From positions 1,054,001 to 1,118,000 of the forward strand of contig NZ_JBCHVB010000001.1 in NCBI RefSeq assembly GCF_039023475.1: DNA of 64,000 nucleotides, given 5' to 3'. This DNA comes from Erwinia sp039023475. GTDB taxonomy: Bacteria; Pseudomonadota; Gammaproteobacteria; Enterobacterales; Enterobacteriaceae. Below are positions 15,899-24,607 of the stretch, piece by piece (within the stretch, counting starts at the first letter, position 1; each line of letters starts with the position of its first letter). A model generated the notes under the pieces. That model was not told where the DNA came from and made no database searches. It saw nothing but the letters and a program-made list of their open reading frames with translations. The position numbers and the translations under genes are program-made.

Positions 15899-17254
15899 AT
15901 GGCTCGCTATTTTGCGCCGCGTCTCCTGATGGAGGAGCAGTGGCAAGAGAATGTAATAATTGACGTTGATAACCACGGATTTATCCGTGCGCTGACGCCG
16001 GGCGGCGTTACGGAAGGCGCAGAACGTCTGGCCGGTGCCGTTATCCCCGCCATGGCTAATCTCCATTCCCACGCCTTTCAGCGGGCGATGGCCGGGCTGG
16101 CGGAGGTGGCTGGCGATCCGCAGGACAGCTTCTGGACCTGGCGTGAGATGATGTACCGGATGGTGCAGCGCCTCACGCCTGAGCAGGTCGGCGCGATCGC
16201 TGCGTACCTCTATGTCGATATGCTGAAAGGAGGCTATACCCAGGTCGCAGAGTTTCACTATCTGCATCACGATCCTGACGGACAACCCTATCCGGACGAT
16301 GCCATGCTCACCGTGCTGATTGAGGCGGCAGAACTCGCAGGTATTGGGCAGACGTTGCTGCCGGTTCTTTACAGCTACGCCGGTTTTGGCGAACAGCCAC
16401 CGCAGGCGGGCCAGAGACGCTTTATTCAGCACAGTGACGACTATCTCCGCCAGCAGCAGCGGCTGCTCCGGCTGCTTGAAGGCAGGCCGCTGCATAACCA
16501 GGGTCTCTGTTTTCACTCTTTACGCGCCGTCAGCGAAGCACAGATGCGCGATGTACTGGCCGTAAGCCCCGACGGGCTGCCGGTACATATCCATATTGCC
16601 GAGCAGGAAAAAGAGGTCGCTGACTGTCTGGCCTGGCGTGGCGAGCGCCCGGTAGAGTGGCTGTTGAACCGCTTTGAGGTCGGCCCGCGCTGGTGCCTGA
16701 TCCACGCCACCCATCTCAGCGAAACGGAGATTTCACGCCTGGCCGCCAGCCGCGCAGTGGCCGGCCTTTGTCCGACCACGGAAGCGAACCTGGGTGACGG
16801 CATCTTTCCGGCCACCGCCTATATCGCTCAGGGTGGGCGCTGGGGGATAGGATCGGACAGCCACGTTTCGCTTGATGTGGTGGAAGAGCTTCGCCTGCTG
16901 GAGTATGGGCAGCGCCTGCGCGATCGCAGGCGTAACCGTATCGTCACACAGCAGCACGCTTCGGTAGGTACAGTGCTCTATCATCAGGCTCTGGAGGGCG
17001 GCGCGCAGGCGTGCGGCGTCAAAATGGGCCGGATTGCGGTGGGCTACCGGGCTGACTGGCTGGTACTCACTGACGATGCTCTGCTGGGTGGGACGCCATC
17101 AGCCTCCCTGCTCAACCGCTGGCTGTTTGCCGGGCATCGCGGCCAGATCGAAGATGTGTTTGTGGCGGGTAACAAGGTGATCTCTGCGGGAAGACACGCG
17201 GCTCAGGCAGAGATCGATGCGGCTTTTCATCATGTCATTGCGGCGCTGCAATGA
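15899..17254 (+). CDS. hutF: Formimidoylglutamate deiminase HutF
   Basis: Fourth enzyme of the long histidine pathway: converts N-formimino-L-glutamate to N-formyl-L-glutamate and ammonia. It has 451 residues from MARYFAPRLLMEEQW and belongs to the amidohydrolase superfamily. Family features are the N-terminal metal motif MANLHSHAFQRAMAGL, the TQVAEFHYLHH stretch, HIHIAEQEKEV, the HATHLSE segment and GIGSDSHVSLD. Upstream in-frame codons overlap hutI and are not credible. The ribosome site is weak. Its TGA overlaps the ATG of hutD, so the pair is coupled. Its presence with deformylase-type HutG shows the Pseudomonas-like route that releases formate. Confidence 0.93.
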   Translation: MARYFAPRLLMEEQWQENVIIDVDNHGFIRALTPGGVTEGAERLAGAVIPAMANLHSHAFQRAMAGLAEVAGDPQDSFWTWREMMYRMVQRLTPEQVGAIAAYLYVDMLKGGYTQVAEFHYLHHDPDGQPYPDDAMLTVLIEAAELAGIGQTLLPVLYSYAGFGEQPPQAGQRRFIQHSDDYLRQQQRLLRLLEGRPLHNQGLCFHSLRAVSEAQMRDVLAVSPDGLPVHIHIAEQEKEVADCLAWRGERPVEWLLNRFEVGPRWCLIHATHLSETEISRLAASRAVAGLCPTTEANLGDGIFPATAYIAQGGRWGIGSDSHVSLDVVEELRLLEYGQRLRDRRRNRIVTQQHASVGTVLYHQALEGGAQACGVKMGRIAVGYRADWLVLTDDALLGGTPSASLLNRWLFAGHRGQIEDVFVAGNKVISAGRHAAQAEIDAAFHHVIAALQ

Positions 17255-17820
17255 TCCACTTTTTCAACAGCAGTACGTTACCCCGTACCCTCTGGCGCAA
17301 CGGCGGCGGCGAAACGCAGGAAATTATCAGCTTCCCGCCTGGCGGCAAAACGTTCAGCTGGCGCCTGAGCATCGCCACGCTCGCCCGCGATGGGGCCTTC
17401 TCCCTGTTTCCGGGTGTGGACCGGATTATCACCCTGCTGGAGGGTGACGGCGTAACACTGACTGCCAGAGAGAAATACAGTCAGTCACTGCGGCACGGCT
17501 GCCCTTTCGCCTTTGCCGGAGAAGATGAGGTTTTTGCGCGCCTGGCAGGCGGAGGCAGTAGTGGTTTTAATATTATGACGCGGCGGGCAACGCACCAGGC
17601 CTCCACCTCCTGCTGCCGTGAATCTTTTGCTTTTTCTACCCGGGAGGCCGGTGTGCTCTGTGTACTGACGGGGAAATGGCTGCTGGGAGATAGCGTTCTG
17701 CTAAAGGGTCAGGGCGTCTGGTGGGAAAGTGGCGCGACGCTGCGCCTGACGGCCTGCGGCGATGCCCTGCTTCTGTATGGCGAAATCAGGGCAAAGCCGC
17801 AGGATGTGGAACCTGAGTAA
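17251..17820 (+). CDS. hutD: HutD family protein
   Basis: Cupin-fold protein of 189 residues in the HutD/Ves family. The signature LWRNGGGETQEI is near residues 14-25, followed by FSWRLSIATLARDGAFSLFPGVDRII, typical of the family. HutD in Pseudomonas has been proposed to bind a pathway intermediate and set an upper limit on hut operon activity; no enzyme activity is established. It overlaps hutF by four bases (ATGA) and is convergent with hutC, whose stop lies 20 bases beyond. Confidence 0.88.
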   Translation: MIHFFNSSTLPRTLWRNGGGETQEIISFPPGGKTFSWRLSIATLARDGAFSLFPGVDRIITLLEGDGVTLTAREKYSQSLRHGCPFAFAGEDEVFARLAGGGSSGFNIMTRRATHQASTSCCRESFAFSTREAGVLCVLTGKWLLGDSVLLKGQGVWWESGATLRLTACGDALLLYGEIRAKPQDVEPE

Positions 17821-17839
17821 GTAAAGGAGGCCCTTCCGG

Positions 17840-18595
17840 TCAGCCATGCCCCTTAAAACGCCCCAGCAGCTTATAGCGCGAGCCGGGATAGAGCAGCTTT
17901 GCCCAGGTAACGATTTTCGTTCCGCTCCAGGTCTGGCGGCGGATCAGCAGACAGGGCTCGTTCGCGTCCAGCGACAGGTAGCCACACTGCTGGCGATCCG
18001 GCAGAACCGCCTCAACAATATGCTCTCCCGCCGTCAGCGGCGCGACCCGCATCAGGTAAATATAGGGCGTCTGGTGCTGATAATCCTGGCTGAGATAATC
18101 CACCGCGACCTGCGGATTAACCAGGCGATCTTCCAGCTGCACCGGCAGATCGTTTTCATAATGCACAATCACCGAATGAAAAACCGGATGTCCTGAAGGA
18201 AGCCCCAGTACCGAAGCCTGCTCTGGATCGGCCTTAATTTCCGCCAGCGTGATGATTTTACAACTGTGGCGATGACCGCGCTGCGCGATCTCGTCCGCAA
18301 TGTTATGCACCTCAAGCATCGCCGTGTAGCCTTTATTTTCGGCCACAAAGGTCCCTACGCCCTGCATACGTAACAGGTAGCCTTCGCTGGTCAGCTCCCG
18401 CAGCGCACGGTTTATGGTCATACGACTGACCCCAAGCTCATTCACCAGTTCACTTTCCGACGGCACCCGCTGGTTAGGCTTCCAGATGCCTTCAGCAATC
18501 TGGCTGACGATCGCCTGCTTAACGCGCTGATAGATAGGCGCTGGCCGATCGCTCATCGCGGCCGAGAGTTGCGAAACGGCAGTCCGGTCAGCCAT
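17840..18595 (-). CDS. hutC: Histidine utilisation repressor HutC
   Basis: GntR-family repressor of 251 residues. The N-terminal winged helix-turn-helix spans about residues 20-88, with the recognition part VPSESELVNELGVSRMTINRAL. The C-terminal UTRA domain binds the inducer urocanate in known HutC proteins. The start at 18595 (MADRTAVSQL) has an AAAGGA site; the frame continues upstream without family features. Operators of the TGTATAGACA type lie in front of its own gene and in front of hutH and hutI/hutF, so it probably represses all four units including itself. Confidence 0.94.
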   Translation of the reverse strand: MADRTAVSQLSAAMSDRPAPIYQRVKQAIVSQIAEGIWKPNQRVPSESELVNELGVSRMTINRALRELTSEGYLLRMQGVGTFVAENKGYTAMLEVHNIADEIAQRGHRHSCKIITLAEIKADPEQASVLGLPSGHPVFHSVIVHYENDLPVQLEDRLVNPQVAVDYLSQDYQHQTPYIYLMRVAPLTAGEHIVEAVLPDRQQCGYLSLDANEPCLLIRRQTWSGTKIVTWAKLLYPGSRYKLLGRFKGHG

Positions 18596-18648
18596 ACATT
18601 TTTCCTTTAGCTTTATGAAAGCGGCCAGTTTACGGACTGCCCGCACAG

Positions 18649-18660
18649 ATGTATAGACAT
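18649..18660. promoter_or_regulatory. HutC-type operator near the hutC start
   Basis: ATGTATAGACAT, a palindrome with the same TGTATAGACA core as the site before hutH, lies about 55 bases upstream of the hutC ATG. Position suggests autorepression. Confidence 0.6.
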
Positions 18661-18808
18661 CCCTGACGGGGATGACGCAAGTAGCTCGTTTCGGAAATTA
18701 TCTTAATACAATGATTAGGAAGTATTTTTCTATACCACCCTGTCATTTAAGACAGGAAACCGACTGGCCCGGCACAATTTTCGTGATCCGCGCTGCAAGC
18801 GCGGCTAA

Positions 18809-18829
18809 TTGTATAGACAAGCATATACA
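18809..18829. promoter_or_regulatory. HutC-type operator upstream of hutH
   Basis: Contains TGTATAGACAAGCATATACA, an inverted repeat of TGTATA and TATACA and the longest of the four sites. It lies about 110 bases before the hutH ATG, where the hutHU promoter is expected. Confidence 0.7.
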
Positions 18830-18913
18830 CTTCTGCTTGACTGCAAAATAGCATCTTGTTGTCCACGGCGCTTGCCGCATCAGTTTTGCCCGTTAAGGAA
18901 TGCTGCCCCCAAC

Positions 18914-18925
18914 CTTGTCTATACA
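18914..18925. promoter_or_regulatory. HutC-type operator overlapping the hutH ribosome site
   Basis: CTTGTCTATACA is the reverse complement of the core at 18810 with only the last bases changed. It runs straight into the AGGAG ribosome site of hutH, so binding here could act as a roadblock. Confidence 0.55.
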
Positions 18926-18935
18926 GGAGTGTACT

Positions 18936-20480
18936 ATGCCAGTAGCCCCACACTGTTGCCACCTTATCCCCGGGAAGGTTTCGCTGGCGACGCTGAAGCT
19001 TATCTATGGCGGCAACATCAAGCTTACGCTGGACGAGCGGGCCCGCAGCAGCGTACTGAAAGCGCGGGAAACCGTGGTGGCGATCGTTAACGCCGGGAAG
19101 GTGACCTACGGGATTAACACCGGCTTCGGCAAACTGGCGCAGACCACTATTCCGGCGCAGCGCCTGGCGGAGTTGCAGCGTAATCTGGTGCTTTCTCACA
19201 GCGTGGGGATTGGCGATCTGCTGCCGGATAACGTGGTTCGCGTGATTATGGCGACTAAAATCATCAGCCTTGCCCGCGGCCATTCCGGTGTGAGAATGGC
19301 GCTGATCGATGGCCTGATAACGCTGTTTAATGCGGGCGTCATGCCCTGTATCCCTGAGAAAGGGTCCGTTGGCGCATCCGGTGATTTAGCCCCGCTGGCC
19401 CATCTCTCACTGATGCTGCTGGGCGAAGGCCAGGTACGGGTTAAGGGCGAACTGATGCCTGCGACAGAAGGGTTGGCGCTGGCTGGCCTTACGCCCTTTG
19501 TGCTGGCGCCAAAAGAGGGGCTGGCACTGCTTAACGGGACTCAGGTTTCCACCGCGCTGGCGCTGCGCGGACTGTTCGAGGGCGAACGCGTTTTTGCCGC
19601 CGGGCTGGTGGCCGGGGCGCTGTCGCTGGAGGCGATTAAAGGCTCAGTCAAACCTTATGACCCCCGCATTCATGAAGCGCGCGGGCAGCCGGGTCAGATC
19701 GCCGTCGCCGCCGCCGTCGCTTCACTGCTGGAAGGCAGTGAGATCCTCTCCTCCCATGCCGACTGCGGGCGCGTTCAAGACCCTTATTCCATCCGCTGCG
19801 TGCCGCAGGTGATGGGCGCCTGCCTGGATAACCTCAATCATGCCGCCCGCGTGCTGCAAACGGAAGCCAATGCCGCCTCCGATAATCCGCTGGTTTTCAG
19901 CGAGAGCGGCGACGTTATCTCCGGCGGCAATTTCCACGCCGAGCCGGTCGCCTTCGCCGCCGACATTATTGCCCTGGCCATTGCCGAAATCGGTGCCATA
20001 TCGGAGCGCCGCATGGCCCTGCTACTCGATTCCGGGCTTTCCGGCCTGCCGCCCTTCCTGGTCAATGATGGCGGGGTAAATTCCGGCTTTATGATCGCTC
20101 AGGTGACGGCCGCAGCGCTCGCTTCAGAAAATAAATCGCTGGCGCATCCCGGCAGCGTCGACAGTCTGCCCACCTCAGCCAACCAGGAAGATCACGTCTC
20201 CATGGCGACCTATGCGGCGCGGCGGCTCGGCGCGATGTGTTTCAACACGGCGGCGGTGGTAGGCATTGAAGCGATGGCCGCCGCTCAGGGCATCGACTTT
20301 CATCGCCCGCTACAGAGCTCGCCTCTTCTTGAGAAGGAGCTTGCCGCCCTGCGTCAGCGCGTCGCCTTTCTGGATAAGGATCGCCTGCTCGCGCCAGATA
20401 TCGAAGAGATGCGCCTGTGGGCATGCCGCGATGAGTGGCCCGCCGCCGTCGCGGCGCTGCTGCCGGGTACCGCACGTTAA
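18936..20480 (+). CDS. hutH: Histidine ammonia-lyase HutH
   Basis: First step of histidine degradation: removes ammonia from L-histidine to give urocanate. It has 514 residues from MPVAPHC, the family's usual size. The MIO electrophile forms from the Ala-Ser-Gly triad at residues 147-149 within GSVGASGDLAPLAHL. Other conserved parts are the YGINTGFG loop carrying the catalytic Tyr near residue 58, the QDPYSIRC-PQVMG segment, and EDHVSMATYAARR. The ATG at 18936 has an AGGAG site that overlaps a HutC-type operator. hutU follows after 24 bases with its own ribosome site, so the two form one operon. Confidence 0.96.
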   Translation: MPVAPHCCHLIPGKVSLATLKLIYGGNIKLTLDERARSSVLKARETVVAIVNAGKVTYGINTGFGKLAQTTIPAQRLAELQRNLVLSHSVGIGDLLPDNVVRVIMATKIISLARGHSGVRMALIDGLITLFNAGVMPCIPEKGSVGASGDLAPLAHLSLMLLGEGQVRVKGELMPATEGLALAGLTPFVLAPKEGLALLNGTQVSTALALRGLFEGERVFAAGLVAGALSLEAIKGSVKPYDPRIHEARGQPGQIAVAAAVASLLEGSEILSSHADCGRVQDPYSIRCVPQVMGACLDNLNHAARVLQTEANAASDNPLVFSESGDVISGGNFHAEPVAFAADIIALAIAEIGAISERRMALLLDSGLSGLPPFLVNDGGVNSGFMIAQVTAAALASENKSLAHPGSVDSLPTSANQEDHVSMATYAARRLGAMCFNTAAVVGIEAMAAAQGIDFHRPLQSSPLLEKELAALRQRVAFLDKDRLLAPDIEEMRLWACRDEWPAAVAALLPGTAR

Positions 20481-20504
20481 TTCCCTGACGTTAAGGACTT
20501 CATC

Positions 20505-22190
20505 ATGAATGACCCTGAGAACAACGCCCTGCCCCGTGAAGTTCGTGCGCCCCACGGCAGCGAGCTGCACTGTGCCAACTGGCTGATTGAGGCGGCGTAT
20601 CGCATGATCCAGAACAACCTTGATCCAGATGTGGCCGAGCGTCCTGAGGATCTGGTGGTTTACGGCGGCATCGGTAAGGCCGCGCGCAACTGGGCCTGCT
20701 TTGAAGCGATCCTGCGCGCGCTCAGAGCATTGCAGCCGGATGAGACGCTGCTGGTCCAGTCCGGCAAGCCGGTGGGGGTGTTTCGTACCCATGCGGAGGC
20801 CCCGCGCGTGCTGATTGCTAACTCTAACCTCGTGCCGCACTGGGCGACATGGGATCACTTTCACGAGCTTGATCGGGCCGGGCTGATGATGTACGGCCAG
20901 ATGACCGCCGGATCCTGGATATATATTGGTGCGCAGGGCATTGTACAGGGCACTTTTGAAACCTTTGCCGAAGCGGGTCGCCAGCACTATCAAGGCGACC
21001 TCAGCGGCAAATGGATACTGACCGCCGGGCTGGGTGGCATGGGCGGCGCACAGCCGCTGGCGGGAGTGCTGGCCGGCGCCTCCGTGCTGGCGATTGAGTG
21101 CCAGGAATCGCGCATCGATTTCCGGCTCCGCACCCGCTATCTCGATGAAAAAGCCCTTACCCTTGACGACGCGCTGGCGAAGATTGACCGGGCCTGCAAA
21201 GAAAAACGTGCCATTTCGGTAGGCCTGCTGGGCAACGCGGCGGAGATCCTGCCGGAACTGGTGAAACGGGCGAAGGCGGGCGGCATGAAACCGGATATCG
21301 TCACCGACCAGACCTCGGCGCACGATCCCATTAACGGCTATCTCCCGGCGGGATGGAGCCTCGCTCGCTGGGAAGCGGCGCGCCAAAGCGAGCCAAAAGC
21401 GGTGGAACAGGCGGCCAGAGCCTCAATGGCCGTACACGTTCAGGCGATGCTCGACTTCTGCCATATGGGCGTACCGACCGTGGATTACGGCAATAATATT
21501 CGCCAGGTTGCGCTGGATGAAGGCGTAACCAACGCCTTTGACTTCCCCGGCTTCGTCCCCGCCTATATCCGTCCCCTGTTCTGCGAAGGCAAAGGCCCGT
21601 TCCGCTGGGTGGCGCTCTCCGGCGATCCTGAGGATATTTATAAAACCGATGCGCGCCTGAAATCGCTGTTTCCGGATAATAAAAACCTGCACCGCTGGCT
21701 GGAGATGGCCCGCGAGCGTATCGCCTTCCAGGGGTTGCCCGCCCGCATCTGCTGGCTGGGGCTGGGGGAACGCCACCTCGCGGGGCTCGCTTTTAACGAG
21801 ATGGTCCGTAACGGCGAGCTGAAGGCGCCGGTCGTGATTGGCCGCGATCACCTGGACTGCGGTTCCGTCGCTTCCCCTAACCGCGAAACGGAGGCGATGA
21901 AAGATGGCTCAGATGCCGTTTCCGACTGGCCGCTGCTCAACGCGCTGCTCAATACCGCAGGCGGTGCCACCTGGGTCAGCCTGCACCACGGCGGCGGCGT
22001 GGGGATGGGCTTCTCACAGCATGCCGGCATGGTGATTGTTTGTGACGGCACGCCGGAAGCGGATAAACGTCTGGCGCGCGTCCTGTGGAACGATCCGGCG
22101 ACGGGTGTGATGCGCCATGCTGATGCGGGTTACGAACAGGCCCAGGCCTGTGCGGTCAGACACGGGCTGAATCTGCCGATGGCGCCCTGA
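20505..22190 (+). CDS. hutU: Urocanate hydratase HutU
   Basis: Second step of the pathway: converts urocanate to imidazolonepropionate using tightly bound NAD+ as an electrophile. It has 561 residues, normal for the family. The strongly conserved segments are YGGIGKAARNWACF, HWATWDHFHELDRAGLMMYGQ, the Rossmann-like AGLGGMGGAQPLAG, TDQTSAHDPINGY and the active-site stretch LDCGSVASPNRETE, where the Cys and Gly are family-invariant. It is followed by a GC-rich stem-loop at 22243. Confidence 0.96.
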   Translation: MNDPENNALPREVRAPHGSELHCANWLIEAAYRMIQNNLDPDVAERPEDLVVYGGIGKAARNWACFEAILRALRALQPDETLLVQSGKPVGVFRTHAEAPRVLIANSNLVPHWATWDHFHELDRAGLMMYGQMTAGSWIYIGAQGIVQGTFETFAEAGRQHYQGDLSGKWILTAGLGGMGGAQPLAGVLAGASVLAIECQESRIDFRLRTRYLDEKALTLDDALAKIDRACKEKRAISVGLLGNAAEILPELVKRAKAGGMKPDIVTDQTSAHDPINGYLPAGWSLARWEAARQSEPKAVEQAARASMAVHVQAMLDFCHMGVPTVDYGNNIRQVALDEGVTNAFDFPGFVPAYIRPLFCEGKGPFRWVALSGDPEDIYKTDARLKSLFPDNKNLHRWLEMARERIAFQGLPARICWLGLGERHLAGLAFNEMVRNGELKAPVVIGRDHLDCGSVASPNRETEAMKDGSDAVSDWPLLNALLNTAGGATWVSLHHGGGVGMGFSQHAGMVIVCDGTPEADKRLARVLWNDPATGVMRHADAGYEQAQACAVRHGLNLPMAP

Positions 22191-22242
22191 CCGTACCGGT
22201 CAGCGCGGCGTTAATCCTTCAGTGTAAAGACTGAGTGCGGTC

Positions 22243-22268
22243 GGTCGCCCCGCTTCAACGGGGCGGCC
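22243..22268 (+). terminator. GC-rich stem-loop after hutU
   Basis: GGTCGCCCCG pairs with CGGGGCGGCC around CTTCAA, one G-U pair included. There is no T-run, so it is either a weak terminator or an mRNA end structure. Confidence 0.45.
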
Positions 22269-22377
22269 ATCACCTGAGCTACGCGGCGGAATCTCTCCGC
22301 TCATCCCCTTTCAGCCTCCCTTTATGCTACCTTTAGCCAGTCAGTTATCGGGAATGACCCGGCAGAGAGAGGACGTT

Positions 22378-23544
22378 ATGACAATCCCCGCATCACTGAT
22401 AGAAGAAGCCACTGGCTGGCGACGGGCGCTGCACGCCCAGCCCGAACTCGGCTATTGTGAAGTGAAAACCGCCGCCTGGGTGGCGGACCAGCTGCGTTCA
22501 TTCGGGCTGACGGTGCATACCGGCCTGGCGGATACCGGCGTGGTCGGCACGCTCGAAAATGGCCCCGGCCCCACGCTGGGCTTTCGCGCCGACATGGATG
22601 CGCTGCCGGTGACCGAACGGGGAACGCCCGCATGGCGCTCCAGCACGCCGGGCGTCATGCACGCCTGCGGTCACGATGGTCATACCGCGATGCTGCTGGC
22701 GGCGGCAAAGCACCTCAGCGCGACCCGCCACTTCAGCGGCACTCTCCATTTTGTCTTCCAGCCCGCCGAGGAGAATCTTGGCGGCGCAAGAAGAATGGTG
22801 GCCGAAGGCCTGTTCCGGCGCTTCCCGATGGATGCCATTTACGGCCTGCACAACTGGCCCGGGCTGCCGCTGGGCCATCTGGCGATCAACAGCGGGCCGA
22901 TGATGGCCTCGCTGGACGCGTTCGAAATCACCCTGAGGGGCAGAAGCTGCCACGCCGCCATGCCGGAAAACGGCGCCGATCCGATTGTCGCGGCGGCACA
23001 GCTTATTCTGGCGCTGCAAACCATCCCGGCGCGGCGTCTCTCACCGCTGGCTTCCGCCGTGGTCAGTATTACCCAGATCAACGGCGGCGAGGCGATCAAC
23101 GTTATTCCTGAAAATGTGGTGCTGCGCGGTACGCTGCGCTGCCTGCAGGCGGACGTGCGCCAGAAGGTGCGTGCCATGATCGATGAGTTCGTCACCACCT
23201 TCACCGCGCCGCTGGGGATTGAGGGAAAAATTGCCTATCTGACCGAGTATCCGGTGACCCATAACCCCGTCGCCGAGGCGCAGAAAGTGCGGGATTGCGC
23301 GCTGGCTATCCTGCCTGAGGCGCAGGTTCACTGGAATGTTGCCCCCTCGATGGCCTCGGAGGACTTTGCCTGCATGCTGGAAGCCTGCCCTGGCGCTTAC
23401 TTCTGGATAGGTGCCGATGGCGCCACGCCCTCAGCGCCGCTGCATAACGCAAGCTACGACTTTAACGATGAGATCATCCCTGAGGGCGTGAGGTTCTGGT
23501 GCGAGCTTGCGGAGCGCTTACTGCCCGTGCCGTCTGGGCGATAA
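22378..23544 (+). CDS. M20-family amidohydrolase (hippurate/aminoacylase-like)
   Basis: Cytoplasmic zinc-type amidohydrolase of 388 residues, the size of the M20D group that includes hippurate hydrolase, N-acyl-amino acid deacylases and IAA-amino acid hydrolases. Visible features are LHAQPELGYCE near the start, the metal motifs GFRADMDALPV and MHACGHDGHTAML, FQPAEENLGGA with the general-base Glu, and the lid/dimerisation segment starting SLDAFEITLRGRSCHAAMPENGADP. I start at 22378 (MTIPASLIEE), which has a GAGAGGA site. It follows hutU but has its own leader, so a part in histidine use is only a guess. The substrate cannot be told. Confidence 0.85.
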   Translation: MTIPASLIEEATGWRRALHAQPELGYCEVKTAAWVADQLRSFGLTVHTGLADTGVVGTLENGPGPTLGFRADMDALPVTERGTPAWRSSTPGVMHACGHDGHTAMLLAAAKHLSATRHFSGTLHFVFQPAEENLGGARRMVAEGLFRRFPMDAIYGLHNWPGLPLGHLAINSGPMMASLDAFEITLRGRSCHAAMPENGADPIVAAAQLILALQTIPARRLSPLASAVVSITQINGGEAINVIPENVVLRGTLRCLQADVRQKVRAMIDEFVTTFTAPLGIEGKIAYLTEYPVTHNPVAEAQKVRDCALAILPEAQVHWNVAPSMASEDFACMLEACPGAYFWIGADGATPSAPLHNASYDFNDEIIPEGVRFWCELAERLLPVPSGR

Positions 23545-23570
23545 CGGGCGTCAAAGTTCGCCGGTGACGG

Positions 23571-23613
23571 CGGCAGAAAGCGTTGTTCCGTGCGTGGGCA
23601 CCGCTTTCTGCCG
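23571..23613. repeat. Long inverted repeat between converging genes
   Basis: CGGCAGAAAGCG and CGCTTTCTGCCG are perfectly complementary over 12 bases, with a 19-base loop. It fills the gap between the amidohydrolase and ybiB stops and probably ends transcription from one or both sides, although no T-run is present. Confidence 0.5.
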
Positions 23614-23615
23614 GT

Positions 23616-24587
23616 TCAGTAGCCCGCTTTTTCGAGCTGCTCCAGCGCGTTCTGCATATCCATCGCCCGACCCGTCGCCACAAAGCAGCAGGCTATTTGC
23701 AGCCTCAGCGCCTGCGGCACCGAAACTTCTTTATTCAGGCAGCGTCTTGTCCAGGCGGCGGTCGTCTCCGCCTCTTTCCCCTGCGGCAGCTCGTCGCGCC
23801 CAATCCCGCTCTCTTCCTGTCGCGCCAGCAGCACTTCCGGCGCATCACCGGCAATCAGCGTCAGTGACGGGCAGCGCTGAGGATTGGCATAAACCTCACC
23901 TTCCGTACCGTTAAGCAGCAAGCCCCGGCCGCCAATAGCCTGAAAGAATTTCCCCACTCGCGGAATGTATTCCGGATGGGAAACGCTGGAAAGGCGCAGT
24001 GCAGCGTCTTCCCCAAAGGGCGTGGCCAGCTTGGCCAGCGTATGGGCGCTGTTGCGTACGCCCATTTGCCAGCGCAGCGAAAGCTGTCTTGCCAGCGGCG
24101 GGCAGAGCGTAGTGACGCTCATAAAGACCAGTTCGCCTTTCTCCAGTTTCGCCTGCGCTTCTCCGGCATACTTTACCGGTTCAATCCCCAGCGCGGCGAA
24201 CACCGCTTCGCTGGTGACGCGGGTCGGGTCGTCACTGACCCCGTGCACCACAACCGGAAAGCCAAGCGCTGCGAGCAGCATCGCCAGCAGCGGCGTCAGG
24301 TTGCCCTGCCTGCGGGCACCGTTATAGCTTGGGATAACGATCGGCATCGGCAGACTGGCGGGCGGCGACAGACGCATCACCCTCTCCTGCATCGCCCCGT
24401 AAAATCCCAGCATCTCCTCTTCGCCTTCGCCCTTAATGCGCAGCGCGATAAGAATCGCGCCCAGTTCGAGGTCGGCCACCTCGCCCGCCAGTATGCGGCG
24501 ATAAAGCTCGTTAGCGGTATTGAGATCGAGATCGCGTGCATGGTTCTTACCGCGGCCAACTTCTTTAATGATCTTGTTATATTCCAT
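23616..24587 (-). CDS. ybiB: YbiB (TrpD2 family), glycosyltransferase-fold DNA-binding protein
   Basis: 323 residues (E. coli 320), downstream of dinG as in E. coli. The fold is that of anthranilate phosphoribosyltransferase TrpD: an N-terminal helical domain of about 70 residues (DLDLNTANELYRRILAGEVADLELGAILIALR) followed by the large alpha/beta domain. The phosphate/PRPP loop of true TrpD enzymes (GTGGD) is replaced by PSYNGARRQGNLTPL, which explains why TrpD2 proteins are not phosphoribosyltransferases. E. coli YbiB binds single-stranded and double-stranded nucleic acid without sequence preference. It is 20 bases behind dinG, so likely in the same LexA-controlled operon. Confidence 0.92.
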   Translation of the reverse strand: MEYNKIIKEVGRGKNHARDLDLNTANELYRRILAGEVADLELGAILIALRIKGEGEEEMLGFYGAMQERVMRLSPPASLPMPIVIPSYNGARRQGNLTPLLAMLLAALGFPVVVHGVSDDPTRVTSEAVFAALGIEPVKYAGEAQAKLEKGELVFMSVTTLCPPLARQLSLRWQMGVRNSAHTLAKLATPFGEDAALRLSSVSHPEYIPRVGKFFQAIGGRGLLLNGTEGEVYANPQRCPSLTLIAGDAPEVLLARQEESGIGRDELPQGKEAETTAAWTRRCLNKEVSVPQALRLQIACCFVATGRAMDMQNALEQLEKAGY

Positions 24588-24607
24588 GCTTCTGCTCTTT
24601 TCAGTAG

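Larger units (their letters stand above)
18596..18935. other. hutC-hutH divergent control region
   Basis: 340 bases without a gene; carries three HutC-type operators (18649, 18809, 18914). I did not find a convincing CRP or NAC site, both of which control hut in Klebsiella, and no clear sigma70 pair. Confidence 0.55.

Noticed and set aside
20310..21386. 358-codon frame opposite hutH/hutU
   Set aside because: Spans two clear genes on the other strand; a shadow.
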